A stretch of DNA of 64,000 bases from Rhodanobacteraceae bacterium (GTDB lineage: Bacteria; Pseudomonadota; Gammaproteobacteria; Xanthomonadales; Rhodanobacteraceae), in NCBI GenBank assembly GCA_004299555.1, contig SCQU01000029.1, forward strand, positions 1-64,000, in the 5' to 3' direction. The position numbers and the translations under genes are program-made. Position 1 is the first letter of the stretch; the number at the start of each line of letters is the position of its first letter. Below are positions 8,861 through 17,655 of this stretch, piece after piece. The notes beneath the pieces are model-generated. The model was given only the letters and a program-made list of their open reading frames with translations, had not been told where the DNA came from and did no database searches.

Positions 8861-8878
8861 AAGCGCTGCGCGCGGCGT

Positions 8879-9388
8879 TTATTTCGCCGTGTGTGGGCCG
8901 GCTCGGCTGATGGTGAACTTGGCGCCCGAGATGCCGAGGTTGATGCCTTGGCCGGTACCCGCCAGCGCGAGCGACACCGTACCCTTGCTCAGCACCTGGG
9001 CGGTTCCGGACTTGACCACGCCGGCGTTGGCCGCGGCTTGCGCGTAGCTGCCGAGCACCTCGCTGATCCTGAAGACGTCAGTGAAGGTACCCTTGCCGTC
9101 GTTGATCCGCCACCTGCCGGCCGTCAGGCCGCCGCCGCGCACACGGATGTGTACCGGCAGCCTGGCACCATTGGCGCACGTGACGGTGCCGTGGCCATCG
9201 GCGTGCTTGTAGATGGCAGACCAGCCCGTCAGCGAGAAGGCGAGTTTGCAATGCAGGTCCGGTTGCGCTGCAGCCGGTCGCGCGGCGGTCGCGGCGCCGG
9301 CGAAACCGGCAGTTCCGAGCAGCGCGGCGGCGAGCACTGCGGCGAGCTTGATACGGCGGTTCTTCAGGCTGGAATGCTGGGTGGACAT
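8879..9388 (-). CDS. Exported protein of unknown function
   Basis: A 169-residue protein with a Sec signal peptide: basic start (SLKNRRIK), hydrophobic core AAVLAAALLGTAGFAGA and a likely cut near ATA-AR (about 35). The mature part has two cysteines (LHCKLAF and VTCANG, about 47 and 71) that could form a disulfide, then glycine-rich beta-type sequence (RVRGGGLTAGRW, GTGQGINLGISG). I do not recognise a family. A Shine-Dalgarno-like GGAGG lies just upstream (complement of CTACCTCCGG). A hairpin follows the gene, so it is probably monocistronic. Likely periplasmic. Confidence 0.75.
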   Translation of the reverse strand: MSTQHSSLKNRRIKLAAVLAAALLGTAGFAGAATAARPAAAQPDLHCKLAFSLTGWSAIYKHADGHGTVTCANGARLPVHIRVRGGGLTAGRWRINDGKGTFTDVFRISEVLGSYAQAAANAGVVKSGTAQVLSKGTVSLALAGTGQGINLGISGAKFTISRAGPHTAK

Positions 9389-9623
9389 GGTGCGCTACCT
9401 CCGGTTGGTGAGGGGACCACGAAGCCAGTCTGCGAGGCGCAACATGAACGCAGCACCGGCCGTCGCCAACTATGGCCTGAACGGGGTGTTGCGTTGTGCC
9501 GTCCGCGGCCATCTATTGAGCGCGTTCGCTTCGCTGCGGCGGTGATCGCGGTCCCGCGTGGGGGACGGGCGGCGGCCGGTTTGCGCCGGGTTCACAAAAG
9601 CGATCCGGTGCGTGCCGTACCGG

Positions 9624-10337
9624 CTACTTTTTCGGCAGCGGCGTGAATTTCGCGGGGTCGTACCCGGCGACTTCGTATTTCAAGGTTTCCGGGCCGTGAT
9701 CCTTGCCCGTCACGTTCATGATGATGGTCTGGGCTTTCTCCAATGCCGCGATAAAACGCTTGTCGTCGTTGATGAACATCGCGGGCTCGCCAGTCTTTGG
9801 TAGATAGCCCGTCCATGTCTCGCGCTTGCCATCGAACTGCATCGGGATCTTGCAGTTGCCCTTGCAAACAAAGCCCTTGCTGCCATCCGGCGCGAACAGG
9901 TACACGCTGAGGCCCCACTTCACGTGGCGGCGCAGCACCAGCCGCGTACTGTCGGGGCTGTAGGGCTGCGAGTAGGTGCTGGCGGTGTGTTGCAGACCAT
10001 CGACGTCGGCGGTCTGGTAATACCAGAGACTGGCCAGACGCGCGTGCGTCGCGTTGGCCTTGGCCGTTGCTTCCACCTGCGCGAGACTCTTCTGCACTTC
10101 GGCCGCGGCCGGCGTGCCGGGGTACTTTTGCACCAGGTCCTGGCCGACCGGCGCGGCAAGCTCCGGCGCGTTCTTCGCAAGCATGTCCCGGTACAGCTTC
10201 AGTTCCTTGGCCGCGGCGGCGGCGTTCGTGGCGGCCTGCGCCGAGGCGCTGGGTGCCGCCGGTGCTGGCGCTTGTTGCGAGCACGCGGCGAGCAGCAGGC
10301 CAGCGGCCACCGGAACGATGATGCAGTGGATGCGCAT
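9624..10337 (-). CDS. Lipoprotein of unknown function
   Basis: A 237-residue protein with a lipoprotein signal: hydrophobic IIVPVAAGLLLAAC with the lipobox LAAC (C19). An Ala/Pro-rich spacer, a helical region (about 40-95), and a domain with a CKGNC (CxxxC) motif (about residues 158-162) follow. That motif sits in a beta-rich part (LSVYLFAPDGSKGFVCKGNC...). The N-terminal half recalls tetratricopeptide-type outer-membrane lipoproteins (AELAAPVGQDLVQKYPGTPAAAEVQKSLAQ). No specific family or function is assigned. The CxxxC pair could bind metal or form a disulfide. Confidence 0.8.
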   Translation of the reverse strand: MRIHCIIVPVAAGLLLAACSQQAPAPAAPSASAQAATNAAAAAKELKLYRDMLAKNAPELAAPVGQDLVQKYPGTPAAAEVQKSLAQVEATAKANATHARLASLWYYQTADVDGLQHTASTYSQPYSPDSTRLVLRRHVKWGLSVYLFAPDGSKGFVCKGNCKIPMQFDGKRETWTGYLPKTGEPAMFINDDKRFIAALEKAQTIIMNVTGKDHGPETLKYEVAGYDPAKFTPLPKK

Positions 10338-10409
10338 GGAGGATCCCGTTTGGCTGGGCGTTGGCCAAGTGTAGCGTCGGGGCGGCCGCGGGCGATCGGC
10401 GGGACCCGG

Positions 10410-11045
10410 TCAGTTGCCAGTACAGGGATCGCGCCCCATCAAATGATCGTAGGTCGATACGTCGGCGTCCCGCAGATACCCGTCGCGGCTGCTTGCGGTG
10501 ACCGAATGAATACGCTGGCAGGCCTCGGCGCGCGTGACGCGCACGCCGTGTACCCGCACGCGGCTCCACGCGTCGTGGCGGCCGCGCCTGCGGAGGTTCA
10601 GGCGGGACTGCGTGTAGTCGTTGCGCACCACGCCGTCGCCGGGAACGGAGCCGGGACAGCGTGCAAACCGGTAGAAGACTTCGCCGTCGGCCGCGTGGCA
10701 CGCCCACGCGTTTGCTGGCTTGACGTGCCGGATGCGTTCACGCCGGGGCCGCCGCCGAAAAACCGCGCGCTGGTGTTCGTGCGGAGTGGCCGTGGGCGCG
10801 ATCGCGCCTGCACCTCCAATCCACGGTTGCGGACTCAGATCGATCGCGCGTTGCTGCGTGAGCTCGCCGCAGGGATTGTCCTGATAGGCGACATGACCGG
10901 TTTTATCGGCGCAGCGATAGACGGTAGCGGCGTGCGCGCCGGCGACGATCAGCAGCAGCCATCCGGCGCAGAAAAGGCGTGTGCGCGGCGAAGGGCGCCG
11001 GGGTGTCGATGGTGAGCTTTGTTGCGGGGGGCTGCGGTGCCGCAT
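10410..11045 (-). CDS. Exported DUF4124-containing protein
   Basis: About 211 residues. After a membrane or signal segment (LFCAGWLLLIVAGAHA) comes the DUF4124 pattern VYRCADKTGHVAYQDNPC, a short cysteine-paired module found at the start of many exported proteins in this class. An Arg-rich middle and a C-terminal part with three further cysteines follow (WACHA, ARCPG, RDPCTG). An alternative start lies at 11063; the ATG at 11045 is preferred. Function unknown. It faces away from the Sel1-type gene at 11298. Confidence 0.75.
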   Translation of the reverse strand: MRHRSPPQQSSPSTPRRPSPRTRLFCAGWLLLIVAGAHAATVYRCADKTGHVAYQDNPCGELTQQRAIDLSPQPWIGGAGAIAPTATPHEHQRAVFRRRPRRERIRHVKPANAWACHAADGEVFYRFARCPGSVPGDGVVRNDYTQSRLNLRRRGRHDAWSRVRVHGVRVTRAEACQRIHSVTASSRDGYLRDADVSTYDHLMGRDPCTGN

Positions 11046-11155
11046 GACCGTCTCCGTTGCCAATGCGGCATGGTCGCCAGGCGCAGCGCGCGAAACCAGC
11101 GGTCGACGTCGCGGCTACCTGTAGGGAAATGCCGACCGGAACAAGGATCTCGGCG

Positions 11156-11184
11156 TTGCGACGGCCATTGGCCGAGCGTATAAG
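11156..11184 (+). promoter_or_regulatory. Likely sigma-70 promoter of the Sel1-repeat gene
   Basis: TTGCGA (11156-11161) and TATAAG (11179-11184) are separated by 17 bases, close to consensus and optimally spaced. Transcription would start near 11191, leaving a leader of about 107 bases before the ATG at 11298. Confidence 0.55.
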
Positions 11185-11297
11185 AGGGGCGTGACGCGCG
11201 GTACATGGCGTTGCGGCAGGTTTGCCGGCGTTTCGCGGTACGGCTTGATCAGGCGCGCTTTGGGCAGCACGCGTCCGCCGGGACGGAGGACATGGTC

Positions 11298-12185
11298 ATG
11301 GCAGGACACAAGGGTTTTCCGGTGACGGTGGTTGCGGCGGCGCTCGCGTTTGCGACGCCGGTGCTGGCACAGGTGAGCCAGAACGGCTGGGTGGCCGCGC
11401 CTTCGTTTGCTTCGGGCGCGGCGGCGGGCACGTTGAAGAACGGCAATTTCAATACGCCGGAAGCGGACGGACGTCCGGGCGTGTATTTCTTTGACCTTGG
11501 CGTGCGCGCATTCAGGCATCGCGACTATCGGCATGCCATCGACATGTACAAGGTGGCAGCCTCGTGGGCCTACAAACCGGCCGAGTACAACCTCGCGGTC
11601 ATGTATTTCAAGGGACAAGGCATACCGGTGGACCGGCCGCGCGGCGCGGCGTGGGCCATCCTTGCGGCAGAACGCAACACGCCGCTGTATGTCAAGGCGC
11701 GTGACCTGATGGTCACGCTGTTGACGGATGCCCAGTTCCAGCAGACCAACGCGATTTGGAACCAGTTGAAGCCTACCTACGGCGACGCGGTCGCCTTGAG
11801 GCGGGCCAAGGCGCAGTGGGTTCGTACCGGGCGGGAAGCGACCGGCAGCCATCTGGGACATGGCATGGGGGAGTTGGCCGTCGGGGGCCTCCGCCAAGGG
11901 CCACCGACGCCTTCCAAGGTCATGATGGGCGGCGGGGCCGGGGGCAGTGCTGCCGGTAGTGTTGCCACGTCCGGTCAAAGCCTGGTCGCTGGTGGATTTG
12001 AGGACGGCTCGGTCGCGTACAAGCAGTTCACCCAAAGCAACAATCCGTACGCACCGGTGTTCGAACGGCGCAAGGGCACCGTGACGGTCAGCCCGCTGAC
12101 GCCGGTCAAGCCGGCTACCGGCGCACAGCCTGCCGCAAACAAGGGTGGGCCGCCACCAGCATCCGCTGCACCGCAAGGAGGGTGA
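11298..12185 (+). CDS. Exported Sel1/TPR-like repeat protein
   Basis: A 295-residue protein with a signal peptide (VTVVAAALAFATPVLA, cut near Ala26). Helical repeats of Sel1 type span about 60-135, for example AEYNLAVMYFKGQGIPVDRPRGAAWAILAAE. A Gly/Ser-rich and then Pro/Thr-rich tail (about 190-295) follows. Start 11298 is preferred because GGAGGA (11285-11290) lies 7 bases upstream; another ATG at 11292 is too close to that site. Sel1 proteins usually act as scaffolds; the partner is unknown. It has its own likely promoter. Confidence 0.82.
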   Translation: MAGHKGFPVTVVAAALAFATPVLAQVSQNGWVAAPSFASGAAAGTLKNGNFNTPEADGRPGVYFFDLGVRAFRHRDYRHAIDMYKVAASWAYKPAEYNLAVMYFKGQGIPVDRPRGAAWAILAAERNTPLYVKARDLMVTLLTDAQFQQTNAIWNQLKPTYGDAVALRRAKAQWVRTGREATGSHLGHGMGELAVGGLRQGPPTPSKVMMGGGAGGSAAGSVATSGQSLVAGGFEDGSVAYKQFTQSNNPYAPVFERRKGTVTVSPLTPVKPATGAQPAANKGGPPPASAAPQGG

Positions 12186-12210
12186 GGCAGCGATGCGGGT
12201 TGCCGCGCGC

Positions 12211-13572
12211 TCAGTGGGCGGGCGGCTCGGTTGCAGGCTTGCCGGTGCCGTGCGCAAGCGCCATGCCCTCCAGCACGTGCAGCGCTTCTGACAACGCGTA
12301 GTCCTTGATCGCAAGATCGCCGGCGTCGGCGTCGGTGCGCGCCGCGTGGGTGCCGGCAAGATGGTTGGGCAGGTCCGCCTCGTGTTCGCCGCCGGCGAGC
12401 TCCGGTGTCTGGTCGGGCGCTACCGTCACGTTGCCGAGCACGATGTCGGGCGTGATGCCGGCCACCTGGATCGAGGTGCCGTTGGGCGTGTAGTAGCGCG
12501 CGGTGGTCAGTTTGACCGCATCGCCGTTGCCCAGCGCCATGATCGTTTGCACCGAGCCCTTGCCGAAGGTGCGGCGGCCCAGTATCAGCGCACGGTGATT
12601 GTCCTTAAGCGCGCCGGTCACGATTTCCGCCGCCGATGCGGTGCCGTTGTTGACCAGCACCACCATGGGCGCGCCGTGCAGGAGGTCGCCCGGGGTTGCG
12701 CTGAAGGTGAGGTCCGATTCCGGCAGCCGGCCGCGGGTACTGACGATGGTGCCTGAATTGAGGAAGTCATCGGCGACGCCGACCGCGCTGGTCACGAGCC
12801 CGCCCGGGTTGGACCGCAGGTCGAGCACGGCGCCACGCAATGCACCGTGTTGCCGTTGCAGCTTGTCGAGCGCGCGTGTCAATTCATTGGCGGTGGATTG
12901 CTGGAACTCGCTGACGCGGATGTAGGCAAAGCCCGGTGCCAGCATGTGCGTGGTGACGCTGGTCACCTGGATCCGCTGGCGGACCAATGGCACCTGGATC
13001 GGCTGGTTGGCGTTGGCGTGCAGGACCGTCAGCGTGATTTTCGAGCCGATGGGGCCGCGCAGGCGCTTGATGGCAGCGTCAATCGCGTCCGCCTGTACGG
13101 GTACGCCGTCGATCGCGACGATCACGTCACCCGGCAGGATGCCGGCGCGCTTGGCCGGGCCGCCGTCGATCGGGGTAACGATGACGAGCTGGTGGTTGGC
13201 CTGCGCGACTTCGATGCCAAGGCCGGTGTAGGTCCCGGAGGTGTCTTCGTCAAGATCGCGCAGCTCGTTGCGGTCGAGGAATTCGCTGTGCGGATCAAGC
13301 CCGGCCAGCATGCCGCGAATGGCTGACTGCAGCAGTTGCCGATTGGCGACCGGCGTGACGTAGGCCTGCTTGATGAGGTCGAAAGCCCGCGTGAATTCCT
13401 GGATCTCGGCGAGGCTTGGGATGTTGGCATTGCCGCTGCTGGCCGCGGCCGCCGGCGCGGTGGCGGTGCTGGCCGCGGCAGGGGCAGGCGCCGGTTGCGC
13501 GGCTGCCGCCGCGCCGAGGCCGACGATGAAAAGTCCGGTCAGACAAGTACGCGCAAGCTGAACCATGGTCAA
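12211..13572 (-). CDS. ctpA: C-terminal processing peptidase (S41 family)
   Basis: Periplasmic serine protease that trims protein C termini and often cell-wall hydrolases. The 453-residue protein has a signal peptide (1-26), an Ala/Pro linker, a PDZ domain (about 115-190, GLGIEVAQANHQLVIVTPIDGGPAKRAG, given here only as positions 118-145 in effect) and the catalytic domain. The Ser-Lys dyad is visible: NNGTASAAEIV gives S313 and TFGKGSVQT gives K338. It lies 69 bases downstream of envC on the same strand, a pairing common in proteobacteria. The second in-frame ATG (13566) is an alternative start. Confidence 0.95.
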   Translation of the reverse strand: MTMVQLARTCLTGLFIVGLGAAAAAQPAPAPAAASTATAPAAAASSGNANIPSLAEIQEFTRAFDLIKQAYVTPVANRQLLQSAIRGMLAGLDPHSEFLDRNELRDLDEDTSGTYTGLGIEVAQANHQLVIVTPIDGGPAKRAGILPGDVIVAIDGVPVQADAIDAAIKRLRGPIGSKITLTVLHANANQPIQVPLVRQRIQVTSVTTHMLAPGFAYIRVSEFQQSTANELTRALDKLQRQHGALRGAVLDLRSNPGGLVTSAVGVADDFLNSGTIVSTRGRLPESDLTFSATPGDLLHGAPMVVLVNNGTASAAEIVTGALKDNHRALILGRRTFGKGSVQTIMALGNGDAVKLTTARYYTPNGTSIQVAGITPDIVLGNVTVAPDQTPELAGGEHEADLPNHLAGTHAARTDADAGDLAIKDYALSEALHVLEGMALAHGTGKPATEPPAH

Positions 13573-13641
13573 TCCCGAGCGGGTGGATACGCGCCCGCTG
13601 CGCGCGCAGCCGGCGGTTCATTGTAAGCGCGTTGTGCGGCG

Positions 13642-14829
13642 TCACCGCCGGGCCGCGAACCAGCCGGCGGGGTCGACCGGCTTGCCGTCGTGGCGCAGTC
13701 CGAACCATGCGCCGCCCTGTTCCGAGTTGCGCGCGACGGTCGCGATGGCCTGGCCGGGTTGTACCCATTCGCCGGTCTCGACCGCGACTGATTCGTTGCC
13801 CCCGTACAGGCTCATCCAGCCATCACCGTGATCGATGATGACAAGGAGGCCGTATCCGCGCATGAAATCGGTCCATGCCACCCGGCCATACGCCACCGCG
13901 CGCACGCTGGACCCGGGCTTGGCGGCGATCACCATGCCCTGCGCGAGGGCTCCCGAACCGCGTCGCGGCTGGCCGGCGACCGGCCATGGCAGCTTGCCGC
14001 GCAGCTGCGCGAATGGCGTGCCCTTGCCGAGCTGGGCAGGAATGTCGGCGAACACGTCTTGCAGTTGCTTGAGCAACGTGTTCAACGCATCGGCGTTGCG
14101 TTGCAGTGCCGCCAGTTTGTCCTTTTGCTGCGCGAGCTGCGCGTCGGCTTGGGTGAGCAGTGCCTGTTGCGCGGCGCGCGCCTGTTCCAGCGCCGCCACC
14201 TGCGCGATGCGCTGGCCGCGTTGCTGCTGCAGCGCCGCGGTGGCGGCTTCAATCGACGCCTTGACCCGGTCCAGCCGGGTCACCTGCACCAACAGGGCGC
14301 GGATACGGTTGATGCGGTCGCGTTGGAAGTAGCGTGAATACGCGAGCGCGCGGCCGATCTTCGCGATGTCATCGTCGCCCAGCAGCAGCGACAGGTCCGA
14401 CCCCCGATCGAGCGTATAGGCCGCGCGCAGCAATTGGGCGAGCGCCGCGCGCTGGGCGGACAAGCTGGCCGCAAGGTCCGCGCGTTGCCGTTCGAGGCCA
14501 TTCAATGCCGCGGCCTGCTCGGCGATGGCAGCGTCGGTGGCCTGCACCGCGGTTGCGGCCCGGTTGAGCTCCGTGGCCTGCGCGGCCAGCTTGGCGTTGA
14601 GCGCATCGCGTTTGGCGGCGGTCGCGTGCTGCGTGCTGGCGATCGCAGCGATCTCGGCGCGTAGCGTGGCAAGCTGGGCCTTCGCCGCGGCTTCGCGCGC
14701 AGCCTGCGGCGCGGCCGCATGCGCCGACGCTGCGGGTGCGGCGGCGCGCACGCCAGGCGCCATGGCGAGGAGGGCCGTGAGCACCAGTGCGCAGCGCCAG
14801 CGGGGTACAAAAGGCGGGTGCGGAAACAT
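13642..14829 (-). CDS. envC: Murein hydrolase activator EnvC (LytM-like)
   Basis: Activates amidases during septum splitting. The 395-residue protein has a signal peptide (about 12-30), a long coiled coil (about 40-250, rich in Ala, Leu, Gln) and a C-terminal LytM/M23-type domain (about 285-395, for example GSSVRAVAYGRVAWTDFMRGYG and IIDHGDGWMSLYGG). The HxxxD metal site at the start of an active M23 domain is absent (AQGMVIAAKPG instead), as expected for an EnvC-type non-catalytic activator. It is upstream of ctpA. Confidence 0.93.
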   Translation of the reverse strand: MFPHPPFVPRWRCALVLTALLAMAPGVRAAAPAASAHAAAPQAAREAAAKAQLATLRAEIAAIASTQHATAAKRDALNAKLAAQATELNRAATAVQATDAAIAEQAAALNGLERQRADLAASLSAQRAALAQLLRAAYTLDRGSDLSLLLGDDDIAKIGRALAYSRYFQRDRINRIRALLVQVTRLDRVKASIEAATAALQQQRGQRIAQVAALEQARAAQQALLTQADAQLAQQKDKLAALQRNADALNTLLKQLQDVFADIPAQLGKGTPFAQLRGKLPWPVAGQPRRGSGALAQGMVIAAKPGSSVRAVAYGRVAWTDFMRGYGLLVIIDHGDGWMSLYGGNESVAVETGEWVQPGQAIATVARNSEQGGAWFGLRHDGKPVDPAGWFAARR

Positions 14830-15032
14830 GCGCGTTGATTATCGCCGCAAATACCGTTCCGGCGCCGCGGGGCTGCGCCAACGGGCGACGCGAGCCGGAC
14901 CGCGCCGGGCGTTCCGGACTCGCCGTTGCTGGCGTTGGCGATGCTTGGCGTGCGGACGCGCCGTCGCCGGCGCCGAGCAGGGTTGGTATGCCGGCGTGAC
15001 CCCACGCCGTGCCGGTGCGCTAGGCTGCCGAC

Positions 15033-15806
15033 ATGTGCGTCGTTGCGTTTGCCTGGAACCTTCATCCGCGCTGGCAGCTGATTCTGGCCGGCAATCGCGA
15101 CGAATTGCACGCGCGGCCGTCGCTGCCGCTCCAACGCTGGACCGATGCACCAGAGGTGCTGGCTGGGCGCGACCTGGAGGCGGGCGGCACCTGGATGGGT
15201 GTCAACGCCGCTGGCCGGGTGGCGGTGGTCACCAACGTGCGTGATCCGACGGCGCCGCACGACGGCGCATCGCGCGGACTGCTGGTGTCGGATTATTTGC
15301 GGGGCGCTGCCACGGCCGCGGTGTACGCGGCCGCGTTGGCGGGCACGGCCGCGCACTACCGGCCGTTCAACCTGTTGCTGTTTGATCGTGCCGGTGCGCG
15401 CTTTGTATCCAACCGGCCGCGCGTATGCGCAAACGTCATCGCCGACGGCATCCATGGCCTTTCCAACGGCGAGCTCGATGCGCCGTGGCCCAAGGTGCAA
15501 CGGGTAACCCTGGCGTTGCGCGATTGGCTGGCCGCGGGTAGGGCCGACTTTGCGCCGCTTATCGGCGCATTCACCGATGAGACCACGCCGCCGGATGCCG
15601 CATTGCCCGACACCGGCGTCGGGCTGGAGGTGGAACGCCGGCTGGGTTCGGTGTTCGTGCGCGGCGAGCGCTATGGCACCCGTGCCACCACGTTGATCGC
15701 ACTCGACCGCAATGGCGCGGGCTGCGTGATCGAACACCGGTTCGGCCCGCGCGGTGTGCGGGCGGGGCAAACGGTGCAGTGCTTCGGCGGCGCGCCCGGC
15801 GGCTGA
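15033..15806 (+). CDS. NRDE (TANGO2) family protein
   Basis: A 257-residue protein beginning MCVVAFAW and carrying the family signature AGNRDELHARP at about 19-29. GTWMGVN and VTNVRDP follow, also typical. The N-terminal Cys2 is conserved in this Ntn-hydrolase-like family. Biochemical role is uncertain; eukaryotic and bacterial relatives have been linked to haem or lipid handling, which is only suggestive here despite the many haem genes nearby. It is divergent from envC and converges with the DUF3014 gene. Confidence 0.92.
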   Translation: MCVVAFAWNLHPRWQLILAGNRDELHARPSLPLQRWTDAPEVLAGRDLEAGGTWMGVNAAGRVAVVTNVRDPTAPHDGASRGLLVSDYLRGAATAAVYAAALAGTAAHYRPFNLLLFDRAGARFVSNRPRVCANVIADGIHGLSNGELDAPWPKVQRVTLALRDWLAAGRADFAPLIGAFTDETTPPDAALPDTGVGLEVERRLGSVFVRGERYGTRATTLIALDRNGAGCVIEHRFGPRGVRAGQTVQCFGGAPGG

Positions 15807-15812
15807 AATTCG

Positions 15813-16679
15813 CTACAAGGACGCAGCCGGCGCGGCAGCCGGTTGTGCGCTGGCGCGCAGGGTGGGCGCCTTGCCCAGCAACAGCGCGCGGATGCTGCGC
15901 AGCTTCGCCTTCAGGGTGCGCTCGTGTTCGGGGCCGATGCGGATCATCAACTTTTGTCCCACCGAAAGGGATTCCCAGGTGGGGTCGGCAAATGCGTAGC
16001 GGCCGTTCGCGGCGGCGACCAGTTGCACCGGCGGTTGCGCGTTGGGCGCGGCCAGCAGGTTGTCGATGGCGTCGAGCAGGCGGTCGTTGAAGTAGCCGCG
16101 CGGATAGCCAAGTTCGCGGTAGGCCTGCTGAAACAATGGGTACCAGTGGACGTACCAGGTCACCAGCGTGCGTGGATCGACCGCCTGGACGATCTGCATG
16201 TAGGGGACGTAACGCGCGTAGTTGCTGGCGTCGAGCGTGATGCCGGCGGACGTGGTGTCGGCTGCAAACGCGCCGCCTGGTGTGCGCAGCGGCAGGATGC
16301 TGGCGCCGATCGTGTGCCTTGGCAGCGCATCGACCGTGGCGACGATGTGCGGGATCAGGCCGCGCGCAAGCAGCAGCCGCGCCAGGCCCTGCGCACCGGG
16401 CAGGGCGGCCAGTGCGCTGGCCGCCGCCGCGTCACTGCTGGCCAGGAGCGGCAGCGCTGCCGTGGTGGCCGGCGCGGGTCCGGTCTGCGCCTCGGCGATG
16501 GGATGCTGGACCGGGAGCGGGGCGGTGCTGGCGGTTGCGGGCGCGGCGGGCGCCGGGCCGCGGCGCGTGAAGTCGACGCCCGGAACGTTTGAAAAGTACC
16601 ACCAGGCCGCAAGCGCAACGATGACGATCACCACGATGGCGCCGGTGATCTTGCCCTTGGCCGAATTGTGCCGGTTCAC
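15813..16679 (-). CDS. DUF3014 family membrane-anchored protein
   Basis: A 288-residue protein with one N-terminal membrane span (about 12-29, GAIVVIVIVALAAWWYF) and an Ala/Pro-rich linker. The DUF3014 core is about 80-270, including YVHWYPLFQQAYRELGYP and YFNDRLLDAIDNLLAAP. The bulk should sit in the periplasm. Function is unknown for the whole family. The gene ends 7 bases from the convergent NRDE gene. Confidence 0.9.
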   Translation of the reverse strand: MNRHNSAKGKITGAIVVIVIVALAAWWYFSNVPGVDFTRRGPAPAAPATASTAPLPVQHPIAEAQTGPAPATTAALPLLASSDAAAASALAALPGAQGLARLLLARGLIPHIVATVDALPRHTIGASILPLRTPGGAFAADTTSAGITLDASNYARYVPYMQIVQAVDPRTLVTWYVHWYPLFQQAYRELGYPRGYFNDRLLDAIDNLLAAPNAQPPVQLVAAANGRYAFADPTWESLSVGQKLMIRIGPEHERTLKAKLRSIRALLLGKAPTLRASAQPAAAPAASL

Positions 16680-16882
16680 AGCGTCCCCAGTGGTTGGCGG
16701 TTCAGACGGTTGGATACGCGCGGGCGGCGATGGTTCCCGTCTGGTGTGCGCGGGTCACGCATTGCGTTCACCGCGCACGCCCACGCCGCATGGTATCCAC
16801 AGGGTAACGCGTTCATGCGCGCATTTTGCCGCGCGTGGCGCGCCCATGCTCCGGGTGGGGGCCTGGACGCGCCGCAACCCGG

Positions 16883-17386
16883 TCAGAGGCCGAGAAAGTC
16901 GCGCTTGCCGACGCTGGCGCCCGCCACGCGGAGGATGTCGTAGGCGGTGGTGCAGTGGAAGAAGAAGTTCGGCAGTGCATAGTCGCGCAGGTAATCGATG
17001 CCGCGGTAGGGTACGTCACCCGCACGCGTCTTGTGGATGACCGTGTGGTCCTCGCAGCCGTCGATCTGCTCGGGCTTGAAGGACTTCAGGTAGTCGATCG
17101 TGTGCTGGATGCGGTCCTGCGCCTGCGCCAGGGTGGTCTCGGCATCCGGGAACGCTTTCGGCTCGGCGTTCGCCATCCGGGCGCAGCCGCGCGCGGCCGT
17201 GTCGCAGGCAATCTGGATCTGTTTGATGAGCGGAAGCATGTCGAAAATCAGCCGCTGCTGGAGCAGGTTGTCGGGGTTTTGGCCCTTGTCCCTGGCGTGG
17301 GCCTCGCCCTTCTTCAGCACGTTGGACAGATTGGCCAGTGCGTGGGTAAACACGGGAACCGAAGCCTGGTACATCGAGATGGTCAT
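16883..17386 (-). CDS. DUF1993 family protein
   Basis: A 167-residue cytoplasmic protein starting MTISMYQASVPVF, the typical beginning of DUF1993. It continues with ALANLSNVLKKGEAHA, DMLPLIKQIQIACDTA and a C-terminal LPNFFFHCTTAYDILRVAG. The fold is a DinB-like helical bundle. Start 17386 has an excellent AGGAG about 8 bases upstream (complement of CTGCACTCCTTTG). Function unknown. Confidence 0.92.
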   Translation of the reverse strand: MTISMYQASVPVFTHALANLSNVLKKGEAHARDKGQNPDNLLQQRLIFDMLPLIKQIQIACDTAARGCARMANAEPKAFPDAETTLAQAQDRIQHTIDYLKSFKPEQIDGCEDHTVIHKTRAGDVPYRGIDYLRDYALPNFFFHCTTAYDILRVAGASVGKRDFLGL

Positions 17387-17423
17387 GCTGCACTCCTTTG
17401 AGTGTGGGGGAAGAAAAGACGGG

Positions 17424-17624
17424 TCACGTCGAGGTGCGACCACGTAGTATGCGGGCCGGCAGCGTGAGCAGTGCGTGCAGGAACGCAAACACGCCCTCCA
17501 CGGCAAAGCCAAGCAGGCGGAATGGCAGTACGGCCAGCCACACCAATGGCCACAGCACGAGCGCGAGCAGGGCGAGCGGCCAGCAAAACACCAGCAGCAG
17601 CAACCAGAGCAGGAAGGTGCGCAT
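17424..17624 (-). CDS. Small membrane protein
   Basis: A 66-residue, strongly hydrophobic protein with two spans (about 3-32 and 38-55): WLLLLVFCWPLALLALVLWP and AVLPFRLLGFAVEGVFAFL, then a basic end (RILRGRTST). A GAGGT element lies 8 bases before the ATG. Similar short proteins occur in Xanthomonadales and Burkholderiales, but no function is known to me. It lies just upstream of the DUF1993 gene and downstream of the MFS gene, so the three may be cotranscribed. Confidence 0.7.
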   Translation of the reverse strand: MRTFLLWLLLLVFCWPLALLALVLWPLVWLAVLPFRLLGFAVEGVFAFLHALLTLPARILRGRTST

Positions 17625-17655
17625 GGCGATTACCTCGCGGGCAGACGGTGGTCAT

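Larger units (their letters stand above)
8277..8878. other. 602-base stretch without an intact gene
   Basis: The first 60 bases form the aceF leader (CTTTTAATCAAGATGC and nearby AT-richer sequence at 8297-8320) and probably hold its promoter. No intact gene is recognised. The only homology seen by eye is an ABC-transporter signature fragment at 8671-8715. A 163-codon minus-strand frame at 8371-8862 resembles no family I know. Confidence 0.6.

Noticed and set aside
8371-8862. 163-codon minus-strand frame in the gap after aceF
   Set aside because: No recognised family, no convincing ribosome binding site, and it overlaps the ABC relic and the terminator hairpin.
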